DNA of 64,000 nt from contig JAFSBY010000043.1 of assembly GCA_017437045.1 (NCBI GenBank), positions 1-64,000 of the forward strand, read 5' to 3'. Under the pieces are notes generated by a model. It ran no database searches. It was given only the letters and a program-made list of their open reading frames with translations, and was not told the DNA's origin. The DNA is from Alistipes sp. GTDB lineage: Bacteria > Bacteroidota > Bacteroidia > Bacteroidales > Rikenellaceae. Both the position numbers and the translations under genes were made by a program. Shown piece by piece: positions 1-6,500 of this stretch. Every line of letters begins with the position of its first letter. Position 1 is the stretch's first letter.

Positions 1-290
1 ACCAGCTGACGGAGATCACCTTCCCCGAAGGTATGACCATCGGAGGTTACCTTTCTCTCTACAACAACCAGCTGACGGAGATCTCCTTCCCCGAAGGTAT
101 GACTATCGGAGGTGGCCTTTATCTCAGCAACAACCAGCTGACGGAGATCTCCTTCCCCGAAGGTATGACTATCGGAGGTGACCTTTATCTCAGCAACAAC
201 CAGCTGACGGAGATCTCCTTCCCCGAAGGTATGACTATCGGAGGTGGCCTTTATCTCGACAACAACCAGCTGACGGAGAAACCGGACATG
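1..290 (+). repeat. 66-bp tandem repeats inside the LRR gene
   Basis: Units of 66 bp start at the ATG codons at 33, 99, 165 and 231, with part of an earlier unit at 1-32. The middle units differ at only a few bases, so they are near-identical at DNA level and not just at protein level. The 66-bp length keeps the reading frame if copies are gained or lost. Confidence 0.95.
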
Positions 291-755
291 TCACGTGTTA
301 ATCGCAATGCCCCCGAACCGATGATGTGGGAGTGGCGCGGTAGAAAGTTCATCAAGGCCGACGGTATCTTCCAGCTGCTCGTAGAACGTCGCGGTAATGT
401 ATGCCACGTGAAGAGCATCGGCAGTGGCAAGATCTCATACCTCGTCACGGATGGCAACGGGAAGTGGGCGCATGGCGACACGATTGCCGAGGCTAAAAAG
501 GATCTGATTTACAAGATCGCCAACCGAGACAAGTCGAAGTACGAAGGATGGACGAAGCAGACCGAGGTTAGCTTTGAAGAGGCTATCGAGGCTTACCGCG
601 TAATCACCGGTGCCTGCGCTGCCGGAACACGAGGATTCGTTGAGCGTGTATTGCCTGAAAGCGAGAAGCGCGACCGATATACGATCGCCGAGGTAATCGA
701 GCTGACAAAAGGGCAATATGGCCACGAAGCATTCAAATCTTTCTTCGACAAATAG
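1..755 (+). CDS. Phage leucine-rich-repeat protein, 5' end outside window
   Basis: The reading frame is open from base 3, so the gene starts upstream of the window; the first in-window ATG (33) only begins a repeat. The N-terminal part is a run of nearly identical 22-residue repeats with the core YLSNNQLTEISFPEGMTIGG, a short leucine-rich-repeat pattern. The last unit degenerates at NNQLTEKPDM. A non-repetitive C-terminal domain of about 150 residues follows, starting near MMWEWRGRKF and ending KSFFDK; I do not recognise it. No signal peptide can be judged. It heads the early/accessory block of the prophage. LRR repeats usually form binding surfaces; the partner is unknown. Confidence 0.8.
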   Translation, partial: QLTEITFPEGMTIGGYLSLYNNQLTEISFPEGMTIGGGLYLSNNQLTEISFPEGMTIGGDLYLSNNQLTEISFPEGMTIGGGLYLDNNQLTEKPDMSRVNRNAPEPMMWEWRGRKFIKADGIFQLLVERRGNVCHVKSIGSGKISYLVTDGNGKWAHGDTIAEAKKDLIYKIANRDKSKYEGWTKQTEVSFEEAIEAYRVITGACAAGTRGFVERVLPESEKRDRYTIAEVIELTKGQYGHEAFKSFFDK

Positions 756-833
756 ATGAACACAATAGCAAACCTCCTATTCTGGCTATACTTCGGCATC
801 AGAGCCGTAGTGGCGGAATGGATAAACGGATGA
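756..833 (+). CDS. Possible 25-residue hydrophobic peptide
   Basis: An ATG immediately after the stop of the LRR gene opens a 25-codon frame (starts MNTIANLLFWLYFG, ends AEWING) that stops 4 bases before the next gene's ATG. The tight fit and a single hydrophobic stretch suggest a small membrane peptide. Length is too short for certainty, and no family is recognised. Confidence 0.35.
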   Translation: MNTIANLLFWLYFGIRAVVAEWING

Positions 834-837
834 GACG

Positions 838-1167
838 ATGAAGAACGTAGAACACATCAACGCGGAGCTGACCAAGTATCGCAATGAATTGGCAACCCTC
901 TACAAAGAGCAGGACGACCTCCTAAAGGAGCGCGCTCGGGGGGGGGTGACTGACGTCGATTTCAAAAACAAGCAGAAAACCATCGACCTATCTTTTAAGA
1001 CGGTAAGAGGCCGGATTGATCGCCTCGAGAAATTGCGGATATACCGTGAGCGAACGAGCGATGAGGGTGTGATCTTGGAGAGAGATCGGCTGGTAAATCT
1101 GCTTAAAAAGAAGAAAAGAGTTGCGATCAAACGCGCGATCGAAGATTTGGATTTTATAATTGATTAG
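838..1167 (+). CDS. Hypothetical coiled-coil phage protein
   Basis: A 109-residue, highly charged, almost entirely helical protein (MKNVEHINAELTKYRNELAT...), rich in K, R, E and D with heptad-like spacing. No enzymatic motif is visible. It contains a run of nine G (938-946), read as R-G-G-V within the chain; a one-base change in the run would truncate the product. It ends just before the start of the PAPS-reductase-like gene (ATG 1169), so the two are probably co-transcribed. Confidence 0.65.
   Translation: MKNVEHINAELTKYRNELATLYKEQDDLLKERARGGVTDVDFKNKQKTIDLSFKTVRGRIDRLEKLRIYRERTSDEGVILERDRLVNLLKKKKRVAIKRAIEDLDFIID
938..946 (+). repeat. G9 homopolymer in coding sequence
   Basis: Nine consecutive G residues lie inside the 838-1167 gene. 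The frame is open with nine G. Runs of eight or more G are slippage-prone. Confidence 0.9.
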
Positions 1168-1168
1168 T

Positions 1169-1933
1169 ATGAGCTTGCAAGGAAAAATAGACTATTCCAT
1201 CAACCTCCTGCGAAGAGCCGAGCCGATGGCGTTGCGGATGAGCGATAAGGGCTTCTTTCTTGCGTTCAGTGGCGGAAAGGATAGTCAATGCCTCTACCAC
1301 ATAGCGAAAGAGGCCGGTGTGAAGTTCGAGGCACATTACCAGCTCACAACGCTTGATCCTCCCGAGCTGGTTTATTTTATCCGCGAGCATTACCCTGACG
1401 TGATCATAGACCGACCACGATATACGTTCCTGCAACTTTGCGAGAAGAAAGGGATGCTTCCAACGAGAGTTGCGCGATTCTGTTGCGCAGAGCTTAAGGA
1501 GTGCGCTGGTGAGGGTACGGCAACGCTCATCGGCATTCGACGAGCCGAGAGCCGAAATCGAGCAAAACGAAACGAAGTCGAAATAAGCGGCCATAAGTTC
1601 AGCGGGTCGCTGGATCAATTCAACAGAGAGAATGAGATCGAAGGTCAATGTATGGCCAGGTTCGGCAAGAAGGATAAGCTGATAATTGCTCCGATCATAG
1701 ATTGGAGCGATGAGGATGTTTGGGCCTTCATCCACGACCGAAAGCTGGCGTACTGCAAGCTCTACGATGAAGGATGGAAGCGTATCGGGTGTTTGTTTTG
1801 CCCAATGGCTCGAAAGTCCGAGCAGCAAATGGCAAAGGAGCGATACCCGAAGTATAAAGCAGCGATCATTCGCACGATCCACAGAATCAGGAACCGCGAA
1901 AGCGGGGGGGGGTATGTGGACGACTATCCCTAA
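1169..1933 (+). CDS. PAPS-reductase/PP-loop family protein, C-terminus frameshifted
   Basis: 254 residues from ATG 1169; an in-frame TTG at 1160 is a weaker start. The PP-loop SGGKDS sits at residues 34-39 (FLAFSGGKDSQCLYH), as in phosphoadenosine-phosphosulfate reductases and related adenylating enzymes such as DndC. Cysteines occur in RFCCAELKE and in RIGCLFCPMA, typical of the phage branch of this family. The frame ends early at YVDDYP just after a G9 run (1904-1912). The next frame continues without interruption to 2030 as IPNLTDEQVFDWWTGK and on to LQQKLEL, which reads like the true C-terminus. One G fewer would join the two. Substrate is unknown; assimilatory sulfate reduction is unlikely in a phage, and nucleotide or nucleic-acid modification is an inference. 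Confidence 0.8.
   Translation: MSLQGKIDYSINLLRRAEPMALRMSDKGFFLAFSGGKDSQCLYHIAKEAGVKFEAHYQLTTLDPPELVYFIREHYPDVIIDRPRYTFLQLCEKKGMLPTRVARFCCAELKECAGEGTATLIGIRRAESRNRAKRNEVEISGHKFSGSLDQFNRENEIEGQCMARFGKKDKLIIAPIIDWSDEDVWAFIHDRKLAYCKLYDEGWKRIGCLFCPMARKSEQQMAKERYPKYKAAIIRTIHRIRNRESGGGYVDDYP
1904..1912 (+). repeat. G9 homopolymer at the frameshift point
   Basis: Nine G residues follow CGCGAAAGC. With nine, translation stops at 1933. With eight it would run to the stop at 2030 and add the LTDEQVFDWW tail. With ten it would also stop early. Confidence 0.9.
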
Positions 1934-2026
1934 CTTAACCGATGAGCAAGTCTTCGATTGGTGGACTGGGAAAACAGGGATTAGAGAATATTATGCAAAG
2001 AATTATTTACAGCAGAAATTAGAATT

Positions 2027-2497
2027 ATGAGAGAAATTAAATTCCGAGGCAAACGCCTCGACAACGGAGAATGGCTGTATGGCAACCTCGTAGAGCTGCG
2101 CAACCCATTCAATCCGAACGACGCACCGGCATGCTTCATCATGCCGAAGGAGGTGAACATAGCGGCTCCGGATAGCATAGCCGAGCAGGAGGTTGTCGAT
2201 CCCGACACCGTAGGTCAGTTCACGGGCTTGCTTGACAAGAACGGCAGGGAGATTTATGAGGGGGATGTATTGCTGTTACCGTCTAATGGTAAAATTGACG
2301 CATACGAGCGCGGTGAAGAATTATCTCAGCCAAATAGGCTCCATTTTGCCGTTGTATGGGCAAAGCAATGTCAAGGATTCGGGCTGTGCTCCCCGTACGA
2401 AGCACTATTTAACGCCCCAGATGTAGCAGGGATGGCTGCCGTTGATAGAATGTATATCATCGGCAACATCCACGACAATCCTGAATTGATGCAATGA
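2027..2497 (+). CDS. YopX-family phage protein
   Basis: 156 residues beginning MREIKFRGKRLDNGEWLYGN, with the later block VGQFTGLLDKNGREIYEGDV. Both are the hallmark blocks of the YopX family, small proteins common in temperate phages of Firmicutes and Bacteroidetes. The molecular role of the family is not established. The start at 2027 falls at the very end of the extended PAPS-reductase frame (stop 2028-2030), an overlap that supports that frame being the intended one. Confidence 0.85.
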   Translation: MREIKFRGKRLDNGEWLYGNLVELRNPFNPNDAPACFIMPKEVNIAAPDSIAEQEVVDPDTVGQFTGLLDKNGREIYEGDVLLLPSNGKIDAYERGEELSQPNRLHFAVVWAKQCQGFGLCSPYEALFNAPDVAGMAAVDRMYIIGNIHDNPELMQ

Positions 2498-2525
2498 AAA
2501 TGTCGAATGAGTAAAAAATTGAGCT

Positions 2526-2957
2526 ATGAAAAAACGACGATATTGGCTTGTTGTTAAGGATGTCATGAAATCCTATGTTACGAATGTAAAGTACATCTAT
2601 GTAGTTGGTGATGTGTTCTCGAGCTTCGAAGACGAGGCTACGGAAAGCGTCGTCGAGATAGATGCGAGCTTGGCCAAAGAGCTGAAAAAAATCCAGACAA
2701 AAATACGAAGGGTAAATGCTGAGCAGGAAAACTTCTATAAAAAGGACATGGATTTCAGATGTACATCAAATTGGCGGTATAGTCGCAAGATGGAAGGTTT
2801 GGCAATAGAAGAGCGTACATACAAACGACGGTACGCAGAGCTTATCGAGCAGCGACTCGGCTTAAGCATTTGCATAACACAATCACCGCGATACGGAGTT
2901 GAAATAAAAGAATTGGTATGGCAGAAATCGTTAAACAGAGCAACAGAGGTTTCGTAG
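2526..2957 (+). CDS. Hypothetical phage protein
   Basis: 143 residues, mixed beta N-terminus (RRYWLVVKDV) followed by a charged helical region with KELKKIQTKIRRVNAEQ. No known domain is recognised. The C-terminal 13 codons overlap the start of the next gene in another frame, which is usual in this compact block. Confidence 0.55.
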   Translation: MKKRRYWLVVKDVMKSYVTNVKYIYVVGDVFSSFEDEATESVVEIDASLAKELKKIQTKIRRVNAEQENFYKKDMDFRCTSNWRYSRKMEGLAIEERTYKRRYAELIEQRLGLSICITQSPRYGVEIKELVWQKSLNRATEVS

Positions 2958-3211
2958 AACCAACAATATCAGAAACCGTCGAATTAAAGGTTCGGACAAA
3001 GGCAGATGCAATTGTGTATGCTATCGAAATGACAAAGTTTTCAAAAGCCCCATACAAACAAGCGAAGAAACTGTTCAACTTTATTTGCAAGAATGTTGAG
3101 CTTCCCGATACCGATGTTTTTACATTGGAGCAGGTACACAAAGTTGCTGCAGGGATTGTTGATATGGTTTATGAAAAAGCGAGGGAGGGGAAGAATAGAA
3201 AAAGAAAGTAA
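2918..3211 (+). CDS. Hypothetical phage protein
   Basis: 97 residues, helical and lysine-rich at the C-terminus (AREGKNRKRK). Starts inside the end of the previous gene. No domain recognised. Codon use is more AT-rich than in the structural genes further on, as in the neighbouring genes to about 4.8 kb. Confidence 0.5.
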   Translation: MAEIVKQSNRGFVEPTISETVELKVRTKADAIVYAIEMTKFSKAPYKQAKKLFNFICKNVELPDTDVFTLEQVHKVAAGIVDMVYEKAREGKNRKRK

Positions 3212-3214
3212 AAA

Positions 3215-3460
3215 ATGAGTAATAAATTGATTCAATCCGAAGAAAGCGATTGTAAATTCTTGAGCCTTTTTATCAAGGCTCAAGTAATAGCCAAAGGTTC
3301 AGAGCACCCCTCTTACTATAGAGTAGAACTTTTTGACGAGGTGAGTATATTATCATTAGCTCCATATTTGGACAGGGGGATTGTGTGCTTGCTATGCAAG
3401 TTGGGTGGTGGAACAATAATTTCAATCCCAGCCGAGTGGCTACAAATGATGGAGGAGTAG
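3215..3460 (+). CDS. Hypothetical phage protein
   Basis: 81 residues starting 3 bases after the preceding stop. It ends with a beta-rich stretch (GIVCLLCKLGGGTIISIP) and an acidic tail whose GGAGGAG can act as ribosome binding site for the next gene. No family recognised. Confidence 0.5.
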   Translation: MSNKLIQSEESDCKFLSLFIKAQVIAKGSEHPSYYRVELFDEVSILSLAPYLDRGIVCLLCKLGGGTIISIPAEWLQMMEE

Positions 3461-3462
3461 TT

Positions 3463-3894
3463 ATGAAATTCAATAGCCAAGTTTGTACGACCAAAGAGCA
3501 GTCGGAGCGATTGCTTGCTTTGGTCTTGAAGAAGGAAACTGCAGATATGGCTTATGAATATAAGCCTAAACATCTTGCGGATACTGACCCAGATAAAGAT
3601 TGGATTCTTGTTGCCCACAGTCCTTGTGGCACAGATATTCCTGCTTGGTCTCTACATAGGTTGATTGAAATGATGCCACAAGGTATTCAAGATTGTAGGT
3701 ATCGTAGTTTTGCGTTAGCGGTAAATTCAGAAGGGGTATCTTATGAATATCACTATATAGACGAAGAAGGTCAAGGATATAACGATTTGATTGGTTGTAC
3801 TGATTTATCTGACAATCTTTACGATGATATTATAGCGCATATCGAGTGGCTAATAGGAGAAGGCTATTTTAACAAAGAGTATTTGGAGGAGTAG
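3463..3894 (+). CDS. Hypothetical acidic phage protein
   Basis: 143 residues from ATG 3463, which directly follows the previous stop and a GGAGGAG motif; the frame is open further upstream but that part overlaps the preceding gene. The product is acidic (pattern of D, E and Y) and contains DWILVAHSPCGTDIP. No family is recognised. It sits in an AT-rich cluster of small genes. Confidence 0.5.
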   Translation: MKFNSQVCTTKEQSERLLALVLKKETADMAYEYKPKHLADTDPDKDWILVAHSPCGTDIPAWSLHRLIEMMPQGIQDCRYRSFALAVNSEGVSYEYHYIDEEGQGYNDLIGCTDLSDNLYDDIIAHIEWLIGEGYFNKEYLEE

Positions 3895-3896
3895 AT

Positions 3897-4028
3897 ATGA
3901 GTATATTGGAATGTAATGCACCTGTTGGATGGGTGTGTCCTAAATGTGGAAGAGTATATGCCCCATTTGTCTTATGTTGTGACTATTGTAACAACAGAGT
4001 AGTAATAGAGCAAAATACATCTAAATAG
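3897..4028 (+). CDS. Small zinc-ribbon protein, 43 residues
   Basis: ATG 3897 follows a GGAGGAG motif and the stop of the previous gene. The product has Cys14 and Cys17 (VCPKCG) and Cys27/28 and Cys31 (CCDYCNN), a four-cysteine zinc-ribbon arrangement. Such mini-proteins are common in phage early regions and may bind nucleic acid or host proteins. The target is unknown. Confidence 0.65.
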   Translation: MSILECNAPVGWVCPKCGRVYAPFVLCCDYCNNRVVIEQNTSK

Positions 4029-4030
4029 TT

Positions 4031-4180
4031 ATGTGGAAAATAATCAAAAATATACTTGCAAAGAAAGCCTGTTTCCACGATTGGAAACTTGTAAAGGAGG
4101 TAGAATTAAGTTGTCTCCACAAACAGTTTATATATATCTGCCAAAAGTGTGGAGAGATTAAACAAATTGATGTTCAATAA
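4031..4180 (+). CDS. Small Cys/His zinc-binding protein, 49 residues
   Basis: ATG 4031 lies two bases after the preceding stop. The product carries Cys14-x-His16, Cys28-x-His30 and Cys37-x-x-Cys40 (ICQKCGEI), a plausible zinc site. It overlaps the start of the next gene by a few bases. It resembles short phage proteins with a CFHDW...CxKCG pattern. Function unknown. Confidence 0.6.
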   Translation: MWKIIKNILAKKACFHDWKLVKEVELSCLHKQFIYICQKCGEIKQIDVQ

Positions 4181-4580
4181 AGCGATGAGACAATTTACAA
4201 CGCCAGAGCAGACCGCCGAGCTGATTGAGTTGGGGTTTGAGAAGCCGAAATCAATAAAGAGTGCTATCCCTATGGGATTCCACGCTATTTGGTGCGATAG
4301 AGCCTACTCCATTGGCGAGTTGATTGAGATACTGCCTACCTATTGTTGGTATAAGTATGGAGATAAGGCGTATAGAGCGCAATTAAAAATATTCTTCGCA
4401 TTAAGCAGGTGGCGTATCGCATATAGAAAGTTTGAAGATGACCACGTTGGCCATCTTTACGGCACACAGGGCGATGAACTTATAGATGCGCTCTACGATA
4501 TGTGCATAAAACTTAAAGAGGAGAATTACAAATTAAACAACCAAAACGATAAAAGATTATGCAGTCAGAAAAGAAAGTGA
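4170..4580 (+). CDS. Hypothetical phage protein
   Basis: 136 residues from ATG 4170 (MFNKAMRQFTTPEQTAELI); an upstream GTG at 4149 would add seven residues and a later ATG at 4185 would remove five. It contains the segment IWCDRAYSIGELIEILP. This pattern recurs in Bacteroidetes phage proteins of unknown function. The end overlaps the next gene. Confidence 0.55.
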   Translation: MFNKAMRQFTTPEQTAELIELGFEKPKSIKSAIPMGFHAIWCDRAYSIGELIEILPTYCWYKYGDKAYRAQLKIFFALSRWRIAYRKFEDDHVGHLYGTQGDELIDALYDMCIKLKEENYKLNNQNDKRLCSQKRK

Positions 4581-4813
4581 AAGTCTACTTCGAGATTGAC
4601 CGAAGCATCTTCGAGGGTGTGATGTTTTCGATGGATATACACGACCCCGAAAAGAGGAAGAAGACGTGGGATGAACTTTGCGAAAATGAGATTGATATAA
4701 GACCATCGGCATTTACTCGGATGGGAATGACGGATAAAGAGATGTACACCTTATTCGTTTGCTTGGCAGTTGGTTCAAAGCATGGGATCGAAGAAATCTT
4801 AAATGCAAAGTAA
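4559..4813 (+). CDS. Hypothetical phage protein
   Basis: 84 residues starting MQSEKKVKVYFEIDRSIF. Beta-alpha pattern without recognised motif. Overlaps the previous gene by 22 bases, as expected for translational coupling. Confidence 0.5.
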   Translation: MQSEKKVKVYFEIDRSIFEGVMFSMDIHDPEKRKKTWDELCENEIDIRPSAFTRMGMTDKEMYTLFVCLAVGSKHGIEEILNAK

Positions 4814-4856
4814 CATAAGAAATCCGCTCTTATAGTTTAATCCAAAAAAGTAAAAT

Positions 4857-5210
4857 ATGACACTTAACGATTATCAACAAAAAGCGATGACGACTAATGC
4901 GGAGTCATCGGACAATGACACCTATTCGCTCTTTGGCCTTATTGCCGAGGTTGGCGAGTTAGCCGACAAAGTAGCGAAGGGTGTGCGAAAAGACTACCTT
5001 TACATCGACGGAAACGACATCCACTTGCGAAGAAATATCGCAGATTTTTCCGAAGGAATGAAAAAGGAACTCGGCGATGTCCTTTGGTTTGTTGCACACT
5101 TCGCTCAACGCTTTGGCTGGCCGCTCGAAGAGGTTGCGCAGATGAACCTCGACAAACTCGCCGACCGCGCCAAGCGAGGCGTGATCATAGGCGAAGGAGA
5201 TAACAGGTAG
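4857..5210 (+). CDS. MazG-like nucleotide pyrophosphohydrolase
   Basis: 117 residues, the usual size for a single-domain MazG-like protein. The metal-binding helices are visible as LIAEVGELADKVAKG (Glu31, Glu34) and KKELGDVLWFVAHF (Glu71, Asp74), matching the ExxE...ExxD signature. Enzymes of this family hydrolyse nucleoside triphosphates to monophosphates and pyrophosphate. In phages they are proposed to clean modified nucleotides or to alter host alarmone or nucleotide pools. The exact substrate cannot be read from sequence. Confidence 0.85.
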   Translation: MTLNDYQQKAMTTNAESSDNDTYSLFGLIAEVGELADKVAKGVRKDYLYIDGNDIHLRRNIADFSEGMKKELGDVLWFVAHFAQRFGWPLEEVAQMNLDKLADRAKRGVIIGEGDNR

Positions 5211-5212
5211 CG

Positions 5213-5440
5213 ATGCGCATGGAGGCGATCTCATTCCTATTCGACGGGCCATCAGAACTGCTATCTGATGCTGAAGTCTCCCAGGACGCGCAGGATGCCA
5301 TTGAAAAGATGGGCGGTGAATGGAGCTCAACGATCATAGGACCGATAAAACAGAAGCAAGATGTCGGCGAAAAAAAATATACAGATAAAGACTTTAGTCT
5401 GCGTGCGGCTGTCGCCATACCAGGACGAAAGAATACGTGA
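5213..5440 (+). CDS. Hypothetical small protein overlapping the RHH gene
   Basis: 75 residues beginning MRMEAISFLFDGPSELLSD. It starts 2 bases after the MazG stop, which favours translation. The last 27 codons overlap the ribbon-helix-helix gene in another frame and look like that gene's shadow. Either a real short gene with a long overlap, or only its 5' part is constrained. Confidence 0.35.
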   Translation: MRMEAISFLFDGPSELLSDAEVSQDAQDAIEKMGGEWSSTIIGPIKQKQDVGEKKYTDKDFSLRAAVAIPGRKNT

Positions 5441-5552
5441 GATCAGCGAATCGCACAATGTAAGCCGATCGGTTACGATTCGCACGATTCTCGAGATAGG
5501 CTTATCCCGTATTTTGGACGAACGGGGTTATGAGAAGAAGGCGGAAAGATAA
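5361..5552 (+). CDS. Ribbon-helix-helix-like DNA-binding protein
   Basis: 63 residues. A short beta strand (KTLVCVRLSPYQDERIREIS) is followed by two helices with SRSVTIRTILEIGLSRIL, the layout of MetJ/Arc (CopG-type) repressors, which bind DNA as dimers through the strand. Probably a small phage regulator. Its target is not evident. Confidence 0.6.
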   Translation: MSAKKNIQIKTLVCVRLSPYQDERIREISESHNVSRSVTIRTILEIGLSRILDERGYEKKAER

Positions 5553-5856
5553 TGCAGAAGTGCCATCAGCGGCAGATTATCTGCAACGAAATTACGATAG
5601 AATTTTATCGGAACTATCTGCCCGCGCTATCAGTATTCGTTTTCTGGAATTTGACGACTTACTACACGAAACCGTCCTGTATATAATGACCGACAAACAT
5701 TGCGAAACTATGAAGAGTGATCAAGAGTTTATCTCCTACTTCAAATATCGTTTCGACATGATACGTTTTCAGACCACTAAAGACTACCACCAAGAACTTA
5801 AAAGCAATGCCGACTATCAACAAGCCCAAAAGAACAGCCGCGAATCGGAGTGGTAA
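5530..5856 (+). CDS. Hypothetical protein upstream of HNH gene
   Basis: 108 residues; starts within the end of the RHH gene and ends inside the HNH gene. The middle part (LEFDDLLHETVLYIM) is mildly like region 2 of sigma-70-type factors, but I cannot support that role from sequence alone. Placement just ahead of the packaging genes would suit a late regulator. Confidence 0.5.
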   Translation: MRRRRKDNAEVPSAADYLQRNYDRILSELSARAISIRFLEFDDLLHETVLYIMTDKHCETMKSDQEFISYFKYRFDMIRFQTTKDYHQELKSNADYQQAQKNSRESEW

Positions 5857-6136
5857 CCATTACGCTGAAGCTCGCAGAAAGATATACCAAACGAAGCGAT
5901 GGGCTCGCCTTCGAGCCGCAAAGATCATGGATGAACCGCTCTGTGAAATATGTAAGAAAAATGGGATATATCGACCGGCTGAAGATGTGCATCACATCAC
6001 CAGTTTCATGAGCACGGATGATCCGATGCGTCGCACTTTCCTTGCATTCGATTACAACAATTTGATGTCTATCTGCAAAGATTGTCACCAAAAAATACAC
6101 AATAGCTATGGCACGTCCAAAGAAAATCAAATTTGA
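5807..6136 (+). CDS. Phage HNH endonuclease
   Basis: 109 residues. The zinc-stabilised HNH fold is visible: Cys46-x-x-Cys49 (CEICKKNG), the His62-His63 pair (DVHHITSF), Asn84/85 (DYNNLMSIC), Cys90-x-x-Cys93 and a final His98. HNH proteins next to terminase genes in HK97-type phages assist cleavage of concatemeric DNA during packaging. Its end overlaps the small terminase start, supporting that link. Confidence 0.88.
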   Translation: MPTINKPKRTAANRSGNHYAEARRKIYQTKRWARLRAAKIMDEPLCEICKKNGIYRPAEDVHHITSFMSTDDPMRRTFLAFDYNNLMSICKDCHQKIHNSYGTSKENQI

Positions 6137-6500
6137 GTTCCCTGCTACTATTCGACATGAAGAGACGAAGGTGGTTGTATCCGGGATTATTCGACAACTC
6201 GAGGAGGAGCGCAAGCTAACCTTCGCTGACATTCCCCATCTACACCGATTGGCGACGAGCTACGATCTTTACCTAACAGCGAATGACGAACTTTTCGCTT
6301 CGGGTGCGATTACGGTGAACAAAAAAGGTGAAGAGGTGAAACACCCATACGTGAATATAGCCCGAGAGAACTGGAATGAGTTCTTGCGGATCACGCGCGA
6401 GTTTGGTATCACGCCAAAAAGCAAATCGCAAATGGGATCGCATAAACCGGAAAAGACAAAGGAGGAAGACCCTTTAGACCTCTTTAACAAAGGCGAATGA
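6108..6500 (+). CDS. terS: Terminase small subunit, P27 family
   Basis: 130 residues starting MARPKKIKFEFPATIRHEE. Size, basic N-terminus, the helical block LHRLATSYDLYLTANDEL and position directly before the large subunit match P27-type small terminases, which recognise phage DNA and recruit the large subunit. The stop overlaps the ATG of the large subunit. Confidence 0.85.
   Translation: MARPKKIKFEFPATIRHEETKVVVSGIIRQLEEERKLTFADIPHLHRLATSYDLYLTANDELFASGAITVNKKGEEVKHPYVNIARENWNEFLRITREFGITPKSKSQMGSHKPEKTKEEDPLDLFNKGE

Noticed and set aside
1-290. CRISPR array
   Set aside because: The repeats are contiguous, in frame and encode an LRR; there are no spacers.
1169-2030. Programmed ribosomal frameshift as explanation for the PAPS-reductase-like gene
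   Set aside because: A G9 run could slip during translation, but no downstream stimulatory structure was evident; DNA-level slippage or a sequencing error is simpler.
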